Below the pieces are notes generated by a model. It was not told where the DNA came from. It made no database searches and saw only the letters and a program-made list of their open reading frames with translations. Position numbers and translations under genes: made by a program. 64,000 bases of DNA from Sphingobium sp. CAP-1 (GTDB lineage Bacteria; Pseudomonadota; Alphaproteobacteria; Sphingomonadales; Sphingomonadaceae), in assembly GCF_009720145.1 (NCBI RefSeq), contig NZ_CP046253.1, positions 868,001 to 932,000 of the forward strand, in the 5' to 3' direction. The stretch's first letter is position 1; each line of letters begins with the position of its first letter. Shown here one piece after another: positions 39,780 to 49,094 of this stretch.

Positions 39780-40820
39780 ATGACCCGGCCGATATGGCTC
39801 CGCATCCACCGCGTCCTTGGCCTGACCATGGCGGCTTTCCTGCTGATGCAGGCGCTGACCGGCGCGCTGCTGCTCTATCGTGGGCCGGCGGCGCGGCTGA
39901 TCGATCCGGCCGGCATGACCAGCGCCGCGAACGGGCCGGTCATCGCCGCCGGTGAAGCAGCGGCGCGGGCCGCCCGCGCCCTGCCCGGCTATCATGTCAC
40001 CCGCCTGTTCGCGCCCGACATAGACGGCGCGACCTGGTTTGCGCAATTGCGCGACGCCGACGGTCGGGCCGCCTATGCCTCGGTCGATCCGGCCGGCGGC
40101 GCGGTGTTGCGCGCGGGCGGCCTGTTCGCTTTCCCGGTCGAAGCGGCGTTGCAGATTCATTATCGGTTGATGGCGGGCAAGGCGGGCATGGCGGTGGTCG
40201 CGCTCAACGCGCTGGCGCTGCTGACGATGGCGGTGAGCGGCCTGTGTTTCTGGTGGCCCAAACGCCATTTCGCCAAGGCGCTGACGATCCGCTGGACGCT
40301 CAAGCCCCGGCTGGTGCTGCGGCAGGCGCATCGCACCGCCGGCGTGGTGGCGGCGGCCTTTCTGATCCTGCTGGCCGGCACCGGATTGCTGCTGATCGTC
40401 CCCGAACTGACGGATGGCAGCGCGGCGGCCCGCCTTGTCGCCGCGCCCGCCACCGCGATCGATCAAAGCCTGCTATTGGCGCAGAGCGCCTTTCCCGACG
40501 CCGCCTTACGCGACCTGCGGATCGATGGCGACCGGATCATCGTCAATTTCGCCGCGCCGGAGCGCAACGCGCGCGCCGTCCATCGCGCCATCGTCACCCT
40601 CGCCCGGCCGCATATCGTCAGCGCGACCCGCGCGCAGCATAATGGCGCGCTGTGGATGATCGTGCTGCCGATCCATGCCGGCGACGCAATCGGCGCGATT
40701 GGCCCGGCGCTACTGATGCTGGTCGCGCTGACGCTGGCGGCGCTTTCTATTTCCGGCCCGATCATGTGGTGGCAGGCTGCCGCCCAGCGTCGCCGCCCCG
40801 CCCGAAAGGCACTTGCATGA
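39780..40820 (+). CDS. PepSY-associated transmembrane protein
   Basis: This 346-residue PepSY_TM protein has four or so membrane helices: RIHRVLGLTMAAFLLMQALTGALLLY at the N-terminus, GMAVVALNALALLTMAVSGLCFWWP in the middle, RTAGVVAAAFLILLAGTGLLLIVP, and a C-terminal ALLMLVALTLAALSISGPIMWWQ. His residues in the first, middle and third helical regions (RIHR, QIHYR, QAHR) could bind haem, as proposed for iron-uptake reductases of this family. ATG 39780 follows GAGG. It overlaps the next gene by four bases (ATGA). Its position after a siderophore receptor suggests ferric reduction at the inner membrane (inferred). Confidence 0.87.
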   Translation: MTRPIWLRIHRVLGLTMAAFLLMQALTGALLLYRGPAARLIDPAGMTSAANGPVIAAGEAAARAARALPGYHVTRLFAPDIDGATWFAQLRDADGRAAYASVDPAGGAVLRAGGLFAFPVEAALQIHYRLMAGKAGMAVVALNALALLTMAVSGLCFWWPKRHFAKALTIRWTLKPRLVLRQAHRTAGVVAAAFLILLAGTGLLLIVPELTDGSAAARLVAAPATAIDQSLLLAQSAFPDAALRDLRIDGDRIIVNFAAPERNARAVHRAIVTLARPHIVSATRAQHNGALWMIVLPIHAGDAIGAIGPALLMLVALTLAALSISGPIMWWQAAAQRRRPARKALA

Positions 40821-41743
40821 CTTTGCTCTACACGTCCGATCCGGCGCGCGGCCGCATCTGGCGCGCAATTTTCGCGGCCGAAGCCGCCGATATCGAATTT
40901 GTCGATCCTTCCCAGCCGTATGACCCGGCGACGATCCGCTATCTCGCCGCCTGGGCGCCATCGGCTGAACTGATCGCCAGCCTGCCCAGGCTGGAAATCC
41001 TCTTTTCGATCGGCGCTGGGATCGACCAGTTCGATATGAGCGCCCTGCCGCCGCATGTCCGCGTGGTCCGCATGATCGAGCCGGGCATCGCGGCGGGGAT
41101 GGTGGAATATGTGACGATGGCGGTGCTGGCGCTGCACCGGAACCTGATCGACTATCGCGAGGCGCAGAAAGAGGCGCGCTGGGCGCCGATCAAGCTGGTG
41201 CCGGCGGGCGAGCGGCGGATCGGCGTGATGGGCCTGGGCAATCTGGGGCAGGCGGTGCTGGGCGCGCTCGCCCCGTTTGGCTTTGCGCTGTCGGGATGGA
41301 GCCGTTCGCCGCGCAGCATCGCGGGCGTGACCTGCCATGCCGGCGAGGCGGCATTGCCCGATTTCCTGGCGGGCTGCGATATCCTCATCTGCCTCCTGCC
41401 GCTGACCGAGGAGACGCGCGGCATTTTGTGCCGGCAAACCCTGTCGCAACTGCCGCATGGCGCGGCTCTCGTCAATGTCGGGCGGGGTGGGCATCTGGTG
41501 GAGCAGGATCTGCTGTCCCTGCTCGATGAACAGCATCTGTCGGGCGCGATGCTGGACGTGACCGACCCCGAACCGCTGCCCGCCGATCACCCTTTCTGGG
41601 CGCATCCGCGCATCATCATCACCCCCCATATCGCCAGCATGACCCGCGCGGACAGCGCCGCGCGCGCGCTGATCGCCAATATCCGCCGCTATGAGGCGGG
41701 CGAACCGCTGGACGGCGAAGTCGCCCGCAACCGGGGCTATTGA
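40817..41743 (+). CDS. D-isomer 2-hydroxyacid dehydrogenase (GhrA-like)
   Basis: This 308-residue NAD(P) oxidoreductase probably reduces glyoxylate, hydroxypyruvate or a related 2-oxoacid. It shows the dinucleotide motif GVMGLGNLGQAVL, the catalytic Arg in NVGRGGHLVEQDLL, the Glu/Asp in LDVTDPEPLP and the His in ITPHIASMTR. ATG 40817 overlaps the PepSY stop. It is not an obvious partner of an iron-uptake protein. The 15 bases AGGCACTTGCATGAC around its start are repeated exactly at the PepSY start (39770-39784). Confidence 0.9.
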   Translation: MTLLYTSDPARGRIWRAIFAAEAADIEFVDPSQPYDPATIRYLAAWAPSAELIASLPRLEILFSIGAGIDQFDMSALPPHVRVVRMIEPGIAAGMVEYVTMAVLALHRNLIDYREAQKEARWAPIKLVPAGERRIGVMGLGNLGQAVLGALAPFGFALSGWSRSPRSIAGVTCHAGEAALPDFLAGCDILICLLPLTEETRGILCRQTLSQLPHGAALVNVGRGGHLVEQDLLSLLDEQHLSGAMLDVTDPEPLPADHPFWAHPRIIITPHIASMTRADSAARALIANIRRYEAGEPLDGEVARNRGY

Positions 41744-41981
41744 GGCGGCAATATTCCATGCCGCTCTCCGCGCTGGAGAGTCCTGTTTGGCTCGGCCCGA
41801 ACGACCCGATTGCCACCCCTGCCAGGGCGCGGCAAACTATGCCGAAAGGATCGCGATAAAGCCGTGAATCTGCCCCCCGACCCGAAGCAATCGGCCGCAT
41901 GTTCCGGCCCCGTCATGTCGTAATGCTCTCGTCAAACAGCTTATCAAGCTACCTGTAGAATCTGCAAAGGACGCTCCGCCG
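41744..41981. other. 238-base intergenic region before the amine-oxidation cluster
   Basis: No gene is visible. GCGGCA and TGCCGC arms near 41747-41766 and CTCTCC/GGAGAG near 41774 could form small hairpins ending the upstream operon. The remaining AT-richer part (41920-41965) probably holds the promoter of the following cluster, but no clear box was recognised. Confidence 0.4.
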
Positions 41982-42650
41982 ATGCCCAATTTCCGGCCCA
42001 AATATATCAGCTTCGACTGCTATGGCACGCTGACCCGTTTCCGCATGACCGAGATGGCGACCGCCTTCATGGCCGATCGCATCGCGGCGGAAAATCTGCC
42101 CGCCTTCTGCAAGGACTGGAGCGCCTATCGCTTCGATCAGGTGATGGGTCCGTGGGAACCCTATCAGGAGATCATCCGCAACTCGCTGCGCCGCACCTGC
42201 CAGAAATGGGGCGTCGCCTATAATGAGGCGGACGCCGACGCGGTCTATGCCGCCGTGCCGACATGGGGTCCGCATGACGATGTCGCTGGCGGCCTGAGCA
42301 AGATCGGCGACAAGATCCCGCTCGTCATCCTGTCCAACGCGATGAACGACCAGATCCATCATAATGTCGCGATGCTGGGCGCGCCCTTCCACGCGGTCTA
42401 TACTGCGCAGATGGCGCAGGCCTACAAGCCCCGGATGCAGGCGTTCGAATATATGTTCGACCAGCTCGGCGCGAAGCCCGAAGAGATGATGCACGTGTCG
42501 TCCAGCTTCCGCTATGACCAGAATACCGCCACCGACCTGCATTTCGGCTGTCGCGTGTTCGTGGGTCGCGGGCATGAGCCGTCCAACGCCTTCTATCGCG
42601 ACGTGGAAATCCCCCATATCGGCGCGCTGCCGGCGGTGGTGGGGCTGTAA
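41982..42650 (+). CDS. HAD hydrolase, haloacid dehalogenase type II-like
   Basis: This 222-residue HAD-superfamily protein has the nucleophile motif YISFDCYGTL (Asp12), ILSNAMNDQ (motif II Ser/Asn), the Lys in QAYKPRMQAFEYM and an acidic-poor motif around VSSSFRYDQNTATDLHFG. It resembles L-2-haloacid dehalogenase and related phosphatases of about this length. ATG 41982 follows AAGGA. It lies eight bases before a PuuB-like oxidase, a pairing that suggests a housekeeping phosphatase role in the amine pathway rather than organohalide use. Confidence 0.88.
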   Translation: MPNFRPKYISFDCYGTLTRFRMTEMATAFMADRIAAENLPAFCKDWSAYRFDQVMGPWEPYQEIIRNSLRRTCQKWGVAYNEADADAVYAAVPTWGPHDDVAGGLSKIGDKIPLVILSNAMNDQIHHNVAMLGAPFHAVYTAQMAQAYKPRMQAFEYMFDQLGAKPEEMMHVSSSFRYDQNTATDLHFGCRVFVGRGHEPSNAFYRDVEIPHIGALPAVVGL

Positions 42651-42657
42651 GCGCGCG

Positions 42658-43941
42658 ATGACGGCTCCCTCCCTCTCCTACTGGCTGGCCAGCGCCCCCG
42701 CCTTCACCGGCGGGCGCCAGGGCGGCGTCGAGGGCAAGGTGGACGTTGCCATCATCGGCGGCGGCTTCACCGGGCTGTCGGCGGCGCTGACGCTGGCGCA
42801 GCAAGGCGCTTCAGTAACACTGCTGGAACAGGGACGGGTGGCTGGCGAGGCTTCGGGACGCAATGGGGGTCAGTGCAATAATGGCACGGCCCATGATTAT
42901 GGCGCATTGTCCGCGCGGTTCGGCAAGGACATCGCCAAAGCCTATTATCGCGTCCATTGCGATGCGGTGGATATGGTCGAACGGATCGTGACGGCGGAGG
43001 GCATCGACTGCGCCTTTCGCCGCTGCGGCCGGGTGAAGCTGGCGGCGAAACCCGCCCATTATGACAAGCTGGTCCGCGCGCATGACCTGCTGCGCGCGGA
43101 GGTGGACGACAATGTCCGGCTGGTGCCGCCGGAGCGTATCCGCGACGAAGTCGGATCGGACGCCTTTCATGGCGCACTCATTCAGACGACCAGCGCGCAG
43201 TTGCACCCCGCACGCTTCGGCGTCGGTCTGGCCGAAGCGGCGGCGCGGGCGGGTGCGCAGATTTTCGAGCAGGCCGAAGTGACCGGCATGGACAAGGTGG
43301 CCGGCGGCTGGAAAGTGACGACGCCCAGGGGGCAGGTGACGGCCAGCCAGATATTGGTCGCGACCGGCGGCGCGCCGGCGGCCGCGCCCTTCGGCTTCTT
43401 CCGGCGGCGGATCGTGTCGGTCGGCAGCTTCATCATCGCCACCGATCCGCTGGACGATGCGCTGATCGACAGGCTGCTGCCGGGCCGGCGCAATTATGTG
43501 ACCAGCAAGAATATCGGCAATTATTTCCGCCTCGCCCCCGACAATCGCCTGATCTTCGGCGGGCGGGCGCGTTTCGCGATCAGCGATCCGCGATCCGACG
43601 AGAAAAGCGGGCGCATATTGGAGCAGGTGATGGGCGAGATGTTCCCGGCGCTGAAGGGCGTGGGCATTTCCCATGTCTGGGGCGGGATGGTCGACCTGAC
43701 CGCCGACCGGCTGCCGCGCGCGGGCGAGCAGGACGGGATTTTCTATTCGATGGGCTATAGCGGCCATGGCGTGCAGATGGCGACCTATATGGGGCAGGCC
43801 ATGGCGCGGGTGATGCAGGGCGACGCAGCCGCCAATCCGTGGCGCGATCTCGATTGGCCGAGCGTGCCGGGGCATTTCGGCAAGCCCTGGTTCCTGCCGC
43901 TGGTCGGCCTGTGGTATAAATGGCAGGATCTGATCCATTGA
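42658..43941 (+). CDS. PuuB-like FAD-dependent amine/amino-acid oxidoreductase
   Basis: This 427-residue DAO-family flavoprotein resembles gamma-glutamylputrescine oxidase. It starts SYWLASAPAF, has AIIGGGFTGLSAALTLAQQG (FAD fold), GRVAGEASGRNGGQ, TTSAQLHPARFGVGLAEAA and the closing YSMGYSGHGVQMATYMG. It would oxidise an N-substituted amine or amino acid to an aldehyde or oxoacid plus amine. The start at ATG 42658 has only a weak ribosome site. Its stop overlaps the next start, beginning an eight-gene chain with an ABC importer and a second, three-subunit oxidase. Confidence 0.9.
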   Translation: MTAPSLSYWLASAPAFTGGRQGGVEGKVDVAIIGGGFTGLSAALTLAQQGASVTLLEQGRVAGEASGRNGGQCNNGTAHDYGALSARFGKDIAKAYYRVHCDAVDMVERIVTAEGIDCAFRRCGRVKLAAKPAHYDKLVRAHDLLRAEVDDNVRLVPPERIRDEVGSDAFHGALIQTTSAQLHPARFGVGLAEAAARAGAQIFEQAEVTGMDKVAGGWKVTTPRGQVTASQILVATGGAPAAAPFGFFRRRIVSVGSFIIATDPLDDALIDRLLPGRRNYVTSKNIGNYFRLAPDNRLIFGGRARFAISDPRSDEKSGRILEQVMGEMFPALKGVGISHVWGGMVDLTADRLPRAGEQDGIFYSMGYSGHGVQMATYMGQAMARVMQGDAAANPWRDLDWPSVPGHFGKPWFLPLVGLWYKWQDLIH

Positions 43942-45482
43942 CCGACATATTTAGTCCCCTTTCGCGGCGCGGGCTGATCGGCGCGGGGCTGGGTGTCGGC
44001 GCGGGACTGCTGCTGCCCGATGGCGCGCTGGCCGCCAGCACGCCGCGCCGGGGCGGACGCATCCGTGTCGCCAGCCTGTCCAGCTCGACTGCCGACACGC
44101 TCGATCCGGCCAAGGGCGCGCTGTCGACCGACTATGTGCGCCATTATATGCTCTATAATGGCCTGACCGAGATGGGCGGCGACCTGATCGCCCGGCCCGC
44201 GCTGGCCGAGCGGATCGTCAGCAACGACCAGACAACATGGCATGTGCGGCTACGCAAGGGCGTAACTTTCCACGATGGCGCGACCCTGACCGCGCAGGAT
44301 GTGGTCTGGTCGCTGATGCGGCATAAAGACCCGGCGGTCGGATCGAAGCTGGCCACCATCGCCGAGCAATTCGCCGAAGTGCGGGCGGCAGGCAAGCAGG
44401 ATGTCGTCATCCGTCTGATCGGTCCCAATGCTGACCTGCCCGCCATTCTCGCCCAGTCGCACTTTTTGATCCTGCGCGCCGGCACGAAGGATTTCCGCAC
44501 CGCCAACGGCACCGGCCCCTACAGGCTCGCGCAATTCCGGCCGGGCGTGCGAACATTGGTGCGGCGCAACCCCAATTACTGGAAATCGGGCAAGGCCTGG
44601 CTGGACGAGATCGAGCTGATCGGCATTCCCGACGAGGTGAGCCGGGTCAATGCGCTGTTGTCGGGCGACGTGCATCTGGTGATCGCGGTCAATCCGCGCT
44701 CCACCAAGCGGATCATGGCGTCGCGCGGCCATGGGCTGCTGGAAACGCCGTCCAGCCTCTACACCAACCTCATCATGCGGCAGGACCAGTTGCCGACCGG
44801 CAATCCCCATTTCGTCGCGGCGATGAAATATCTGATCGACCGGCCGCTGATCAAGCGCGCACTCTATCGCGGCTATGCGACCATCGCCAACGACCAGCCG
44901 ATCCCGCCCTTCCACCCCTATTATCGCGCCGACCTGCCGCAGACGAGCCTCGATCTGGACAAGGCGCGCTGGCATTTGCAGCGCGCCGGCCTGACCGGGG
45001 TGCGGCTGCCCGTCTACGCCTCACCAGCAGCAGACGGGTCGGTCGATATGGCGTCGATCATGCAGGAATATGGATCGCGCGTGGGCCTGAATCTGGCGGT
45101 CAATCGCGTGCCGGCGGACGGTTACTGGTCGACCCACTGGATGAAGCATCCGCTGGGTTTCGGCAATACCAACCCGCGCCCGACCGCCGACCTGCTGTTC
45201 AGCCTGTTCTACAAGTCCGATGCGGCCTGGAATGAAAGCGGATGGAAGAATCCGCGGTTCGACCGGCTTTTGCTGGAGGCGCGGGGCGAGGCCGATCAGG
45301 GACGGCGCAAGCAGCTTTATGGCGAGATGCAGGGGCTGGTCCGCGCGCATTGCGGGGTCGGCATTCCGGTCTTTATCAGCCTGATCGATGGCTATGACCG
45401 GCGGCTGAAAGGCTTGCGTCCGGTGTCGCTGGGCGGGCTGATGGGATATCAGTTCGCCGAACATGTATGGTGGGAAGGCTGA
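43938..45482 (+). CDS. ABC transporter periplasmic substrate-binding protein (SBP_bac_5, Dpp/Opp type)
   Basis: This 514-residue extracytoplasmic solute-binding protein of the peptide/opine class has a twin-arginine-type signal (SRRGLIGAGLGVGAGLLLP). It continues with RVASLSSSTADTLDPAKG and the SBP_5 motif WHVRLRKGVTFHDGATLTAQDVVWSL, followed by YRLAQFRPG and LLFSLFYKSDAAWNESGWKNPRFD. I prefer a TTG start at 43938, overlapping the oxidase stop and preceded by AGGA at nine bases; the in-frame ATG at 43920 is a weaker alternative. It feeds the permeases that follow. Confidence 0.9.
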   Translation: MTDIFSPLSRRGLIGAGLGVGAGLLLPDGALAASTPRRGGRIRVASLSSSTADTLDPAKGALSTDYVRHYMLYNGLTEMGGDLIARPALAERIVSNDQTTWHVRLRKGVTFHDGATLTAQDVVWSLMRHKDPAVGSKLATIAEQFAEVRAAGKQDVVIRLIGPNADLPAILAQSHFLILRAGTKDFRTANGTGPYRLAQFRPGVRTLVRRNPNYWKSGKAWLDEIELIGIPDEVSRVNALLSGDVHLVIAVNPRSTKRIMASRGHGLLETPSSLYTNLIMRQDQLPTGNPHFVAAMKYLIDRPLIKRALYRGYATIANDQPIPPFHPYYRADLPQTSLDLDKARWHLQRAGLTGVRLPVYASPAADGSVDMASIMQEYGSRVGLNLAVNRVPADGYWSTHWMKHPLGFGNTNPRPTADLLFSLFYKSDAAWNESGWKNPRFDRLLLEARGEADQGRRKQLYGEMQGLVRAHCGVGIPVFISLIDGYDRRLKGLRPVSLGGLMGYQFAEHVWWEG

Positions 45483-46462
45483 TGGCGGGCGGTTCGACTT
45501 CCAGCGGCACGAAGGCCGCTCTCTCCTTGATCGGCAAACGCTTCGCATCGTCGCTGCTGACGCTGTTCCTGGTGTCAGTGACGATCTTCGTCATCGCGCA
45601 ACTGCTGCCCGGCGATGCCGCGCAGGAGGCGCTGGGCCAGAGCGCGACGCAGGAGCAGGTGGCGGCGTTGCGCCACGAAATGGGCCTCGATCGGCCCGCC
45701 CCGGTCCGCTATGCAAGCTGGCTGGCGGGCATGGCAAGTGGCGATCCCGGCCAGTCGCTGGTCGCCAATATGCCGGTCGCCGAAGTCATTTCCAGCCGCT
45801 TGCCCAACAGCCTGTTGCTGGCCGCGCTGACCGCGCTGGTCGCGGTGCCGGTGGCACTGGCGATCGGCATCGGATCGGCGATGAACCGGGGCGGACGACT
45901 GGACCGGGCGCTCAACATTTCCACCCTGTCGATGGTCGCGGTACCCGAATTTCTGGTGGCGACGATCGCGGTACTGATCTTTTCGGTCAAGCTGCGCTGG
46001 CTGCCCTCGATCGCGCTTGTTTCCGATGAAATGGGCTGGGGCGACTATCTGCGCGGCGCGGCCATGCCCATCCTGTGCCTCAGCATCGTCGTCATCGCCC
46101 AGATGGCGCGGATGACGCGGGCGGCGGTGATCGACCAGATGGACCGGCCCTATGTCGAAATGGCGGTGCTGAAGGGCGTCGCGCCGGTGCAGGTCGTGCT
46201 GAAACATATCATGCCCAATGCGATCGCGCCGATCGTCAACGCCATGGCGCTCAGCCTCTCCTACCTGCTGGGCGGCGCGGTGATCGTGGAAACCATCTTC
46301 AACTATCCGGGGCTGGCCAGCCTGATGGTCAACGCCGTTACCAGCCGCGACATGCCGCTGTTGCAGGCGTGCGCGATGATCTTCTGCGCCGCCTATCTGA
46401 TCCTGATGCTGATCGCGGACGTGACTGCGATCCTCGCCAACCCAAGGCTGCGCGCGCAATGA
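45482..46462 (+). CDS. ABC transporter permease 1 (DppB/OppB type)
   Basis: This 326-residue inner-membrane permease has six helices. Its N-terminal part has FASSLLTLFLVSVTIFVIAQLLPGD, the family start, and its cytoplasmic EAA-type loop reads MDRPYVEMAVLKGVAPVQVVLKHIMPNA. ATG 45482 overlaps the binding-protein stop (TGATG) and the gene ends in a four-base overlap with permease 2. Confidence 0.93.
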   Translation: MAGGSTSSGTKAALSLIGKRFASSLLTLFLVSVTIFVIAQLLPGDAAQEALGQSATQEQVAALRHEMGLDRPAPVRYASWLAGMASGDPGQSLVANMPVAEVISSRLPNSLLLAALTALVAVPVALAIGIGSAMNRGGRLDRALNISTLSMVAVPEFLVATIAVLIFSVKLRWLPSIALVSDEMGWGDYLRGAAMPILCLSIVVIAQMARMTRAAVIDQMDRPYVEMAVLKGVAPVQVVLKHIMPNAIAPIVNAMALSLSYLLGGAVIVETIFNYPGLASLMVNAVTSRDMPLLQACAMIFCAAYLILMLIADVTAILANPRLRAQ

Positions 46463-47286
46463 TCGCCGTCTCTCTCCAAAAGGCAAAAGCCCTGCCGCTG
46501 TCGGGCAAGATCGGCCTGACGCTGGTGCTGTTCTGGCTGATCGCGGCGCTGGTCGGACCGATGCTGGCCCCCTATCCGGTCGGCGCATTCGTCGCCTATG
46601 ACGTGTTCGACGGGTCATCGGCCGCGCACTGGCTGGGCAGCGACTATCTGGGCCGCGATGTGCTGAGCCGCTTGCTGTGGGGCGCGCGCTATACGGTGGC
46701 GCTGGCCGCCGCCGCCGCGCTGCTGGCAAGCGCGACCGGCACGGCGCTGGCTCTGACCGCCGCGGTGGGCGGACCCAGGGTGGACGAGCCGCTGTCGCGC
46801 TTCATGGACATGCTGATTTCGATCCCGTCCAAGATTTTCTCGCTGGTGCTGGTGGCGGCGTTCGGATCGTCGCTGCCGCTGTTGCTGCTGATCGCGGCGA
46901 TCACCTATGTGCCGGGCAATTATCGCATCGCCCGCGCGCTGGCGGTGAACCTGGCGCAAATGGACTATGTGCAGGTGGCGAAGGCGCGCGGCGAAGGGCG
47001 GTTCCATATCGCCATCGCAGAAGTGCTGCCCAATATGATCCATCCGCTGCTCGCGGATTTTGGCCTGCGTTTCGTGTTCATCGTGCTGCTGCTGTCGGGC
47101 CTGTCCTTTCTGGGGCTGGGCGTGCAGCCGCCCAACGCCGATCTGGGGTCGCTGGTGCGGGAGAATATTTCCGGGCTGGGCGAAGGGGCGCTGGCCATCC
47201 TGGCGCCTGCCATCGCCATCGCGACTCTGACCGTTGGCGTGAATCTCTTGATCGATGCCCTGCCGGGCAAGGGGAAGCGCAAATGA
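46459..47286 (+). CDS. ABC transporter permease 2 (DppC/OppC type)
   Basis: This 275-residue permease has the DppC signature HWLGSDYLGRDVLSRLLWGARYTV and the EAA-type loop MDYVQVAKARGEGRFHIAIAEVLPNMIHPLL. ATG 46459 overlaps the permease 1 stop (ATGA), and its own stop overlaps the ATPase start. Upstream parts of the same open frame lie inside permease 1 and are not coding. Confidence 0.93.
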   Translation: MIAVSLQKAKALPLSGKIGLTLVLFWLIAALVGPMLAPYPVGAFVAYDVFDGSSAAHWLGSDYLGRDVLSRLLWGARYTVALAAAAALLASATGTALALTAAVGGPRVDEPLSRFMDMLISIPSKIFSLVLVAAFGSSLPLLLLIAAITYVPGNYRIARALAVNLAQMDYVQVAKARGEGRFHIAIAEVLPNMIHPLLADFGLRFVFIVLLLSGLSFLGLGVQPPNADLGSLVRENISGLGEGALAILAPAIAIATLTVGVNLLIDALPGKGKRK

Positions 47287-49094
47287 GTGACGCCTTCCAT
47301 GTCGAGGTGAAGGACCTGCGCGTCACCGCGCGCAATGCGTCCGGCGAGACATTTCCGATCGTCCGCGATATCGATTTCGCGTTGAAGCGCGGCGAGGTGC
47401 TGGCGCTGATCGGGGAATCGGGGTCGGGCAAGACGACGATCGCATTGACGCTGCTGGGCCATGCCCGGCCGGGCGCGACGATCGCGGGTGGATCGATCCG
47501 CGTCGGCGACGCCGAAATCACGACGCTGGACGCCAGGGGGCTGGCGGCGCTGCGCGGCAATCGCATCGCCTATATCGCGCAGAGCGCCGCATCCGCCTTC
47601 AACCCGTCGCGCACGATCATGGATCAGGTGATCGAGCCGGCGCTGATCCACGACCTGATGCCGCGCGACAAGGCCGAGGCGAAGGCGGTCGAGCTGTTCC
47701 GCGCGCTCGCCCTGCCCTTCCCCGACACGATCGGCGCGCGCTATCCGCATCAATTGTCGGGCGGGCAGTTGCAGCGGCTGATGGCGGCGATGGCGCTGAT
47801 CACCGATCCCGAACTGGTCATCCTGGACGAGCCGACCACGGCGCTGGACGTGACGACGCAGATCGAAGTGCTGCGCGCGTTCAAGGCGGTGGTGCTGGAG
47901 CGCGGCGCGACCGCCATCTATGTGTCGCACGATCTGGCGGTCGTCGCGCAGATGGCGGACCAGATCGTCGTGCTGAATCAGGGCCGTATCCGGGAGGCTG
48001 GTCGCGCCGATCAGGTGCTGCACCGGCCGGCGGACGACTATACCAAGACATTGATGGCCGCCGCACGCCCGACGATCCGGCCGACACCGGCCAAAGCCGA
48101 TCTGCCCGCCGCCGCACCGTTGCTGGAAATAAGGGGCGTGACGGCGGGTTATGGCAAGGTCGGCAAGGATGGACGCCCGCGCGTGCCCGTGCTGCGCGAC
48201 ATCAACCTGACGATCGAGCGCGGCGCGACCTTGGGTGTGATCGGCGAATCCGGGTCGGGCAAGTCGACCATCGCGCGGGTGATCGCCGGGCTGTTGCCAC
48301 CGGCGAGCGGGCAGGTGCTGCTGGACGGAGAGCCGTTGCCGCCGGGGCTTAACGGCCGCAGCCGCGAGCAATTTCGCCGGGTGCAACTGGTGTTCCAGAA
48401 TGCCGACACCGCGCTCAACCCGGCGCATAGCGTGGGGCAGATTCTCGAACGGCCGCTGGCCTTCTATGCCGGGCTGAAGGGCGTGGCCGCACATATGCGG
48501 GTGCTGGAGCTGCTGGACCTCATTCGCCTGCCCGCCAATCTGATCGACCGTAATATCGGCGGCCTGTCGGGCGGACAGAAGCAACGTGTCAATCTGGCGC
48601 GGGCGTTGGCGGCCGATCCGCAACTGATCCTGTGCGATGAGGTCACGTCGGCGCTGGATACGGTGGTGGGCGCGGCGATCCTGGACCTGATGGCGGAGTT
48701 GCGGCGCGAACTGGGTATCGCCACCATGTTCATCAGCCATGATATTTCGACGGTGCGGGCGATTTGCGACGATATCCTCGTCCTCTATTCGGGCACGATG
48801 GTCGAGATGGGACCGCGCGCTGCCTTCCAGAACGCGCCCTTCCACCCCTATACCGACCTGCTGATCGGATCGGTGCCGGAAATGCGCGCCGGCTGGCTGG
48901 AGGAAAGCCATGCCGGACGCAGGCCGCCGCCGGTCGGCGCGACCGGCGATCATCCCGACCTGTGCCGCTTCCTGCCGCGCTGCGCCGCGCGGGTCGACGG
49001 GCTGTGCAATATCATGCCGCCGCCCCGTCATCCGCTGGAAAAGGGCAGCCGCATATTGTGCCATCATGGAGATGAAGGTTTGATCGCGTCATGA
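47283..49094 (+). CDS. Fused ABC transporter ATPase (DppD-DppF type, two nucleotide-binding domains)
   Basis: This 603-residue protein carries both ATPase subunits of the importer in one chain. Domain 1 has Walker A GESGSGKT (44-51), signature LSGGQ (158-162) and Walker B with DEP at 182-184. Domain 2 has Walker A GESGSGKS (321-328), signature LSGGQKQR and LILCDEVTSALD. The C-terminal extension has the cysteine pattern CRFLPRCAARVDGLC found in Opp/Dpp ATPases. ATG 47283 overlaps the permease 2 stop. In many bacteria these are two genes; fusion like this also occurs in glutathione and YejF-type importers. Confidence 0.93.
   Translation: MSDAFHVEVKDLRVTARNASGETFPIVRDIDFALKRGEVLALIGESGSGKTTIALTLLGHARPGATIAGGSIRVGDAEITTLDARGLAALRGNRIAYIAQSAASAFNPSRTIMDQVIEPALIHDLMPRDKAEAKAVELFRALALPFPDTIGARYPHQLSGGQLQRLMAAMALITDPELVILDEPTTALDVTTQIEVLRAFKAVVLERGATAIYVSHDLAVVAQMADQIVVLNQGRIREAGRADQVLHRPADDYTKTLMAAARPTIRPTPAKADLPAAAPLLEIRGVTAGYGKVGKDGRPRVPVLRDINLTIERGATLGVIGESGSGKSTIARVIAGLLPPASGQVLLDGEPLPPGLNGRSREQFRRVQLVFQNADTALNPAHSVGQILERPLAFYAGLKGVAAHMRVLELLDLIRLPANLIDRNIGGLSGGQKQRVNLARALAADPQLILCDEVTSALDTVVGAAILDLMAELRRELGIATMFISHDISTVRAICDDILVLYSGTMVEMGPRAAFQNAPFHPYTDLLIGSVPEMRAGWLEESHAGRRPPPVGATGDHPDLCRFLPRCAARVDGLCNIMPPPRHPLEKGSRILCHHGDEGLIAS

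Noticed and set aside
41982..42650. Organohalide degradation by the type II haloacid dehalogenase-like protein
   Set aside because: HAD fold proteins of this type often act as phosphatases, and no other dehalogenation gene is nearby.
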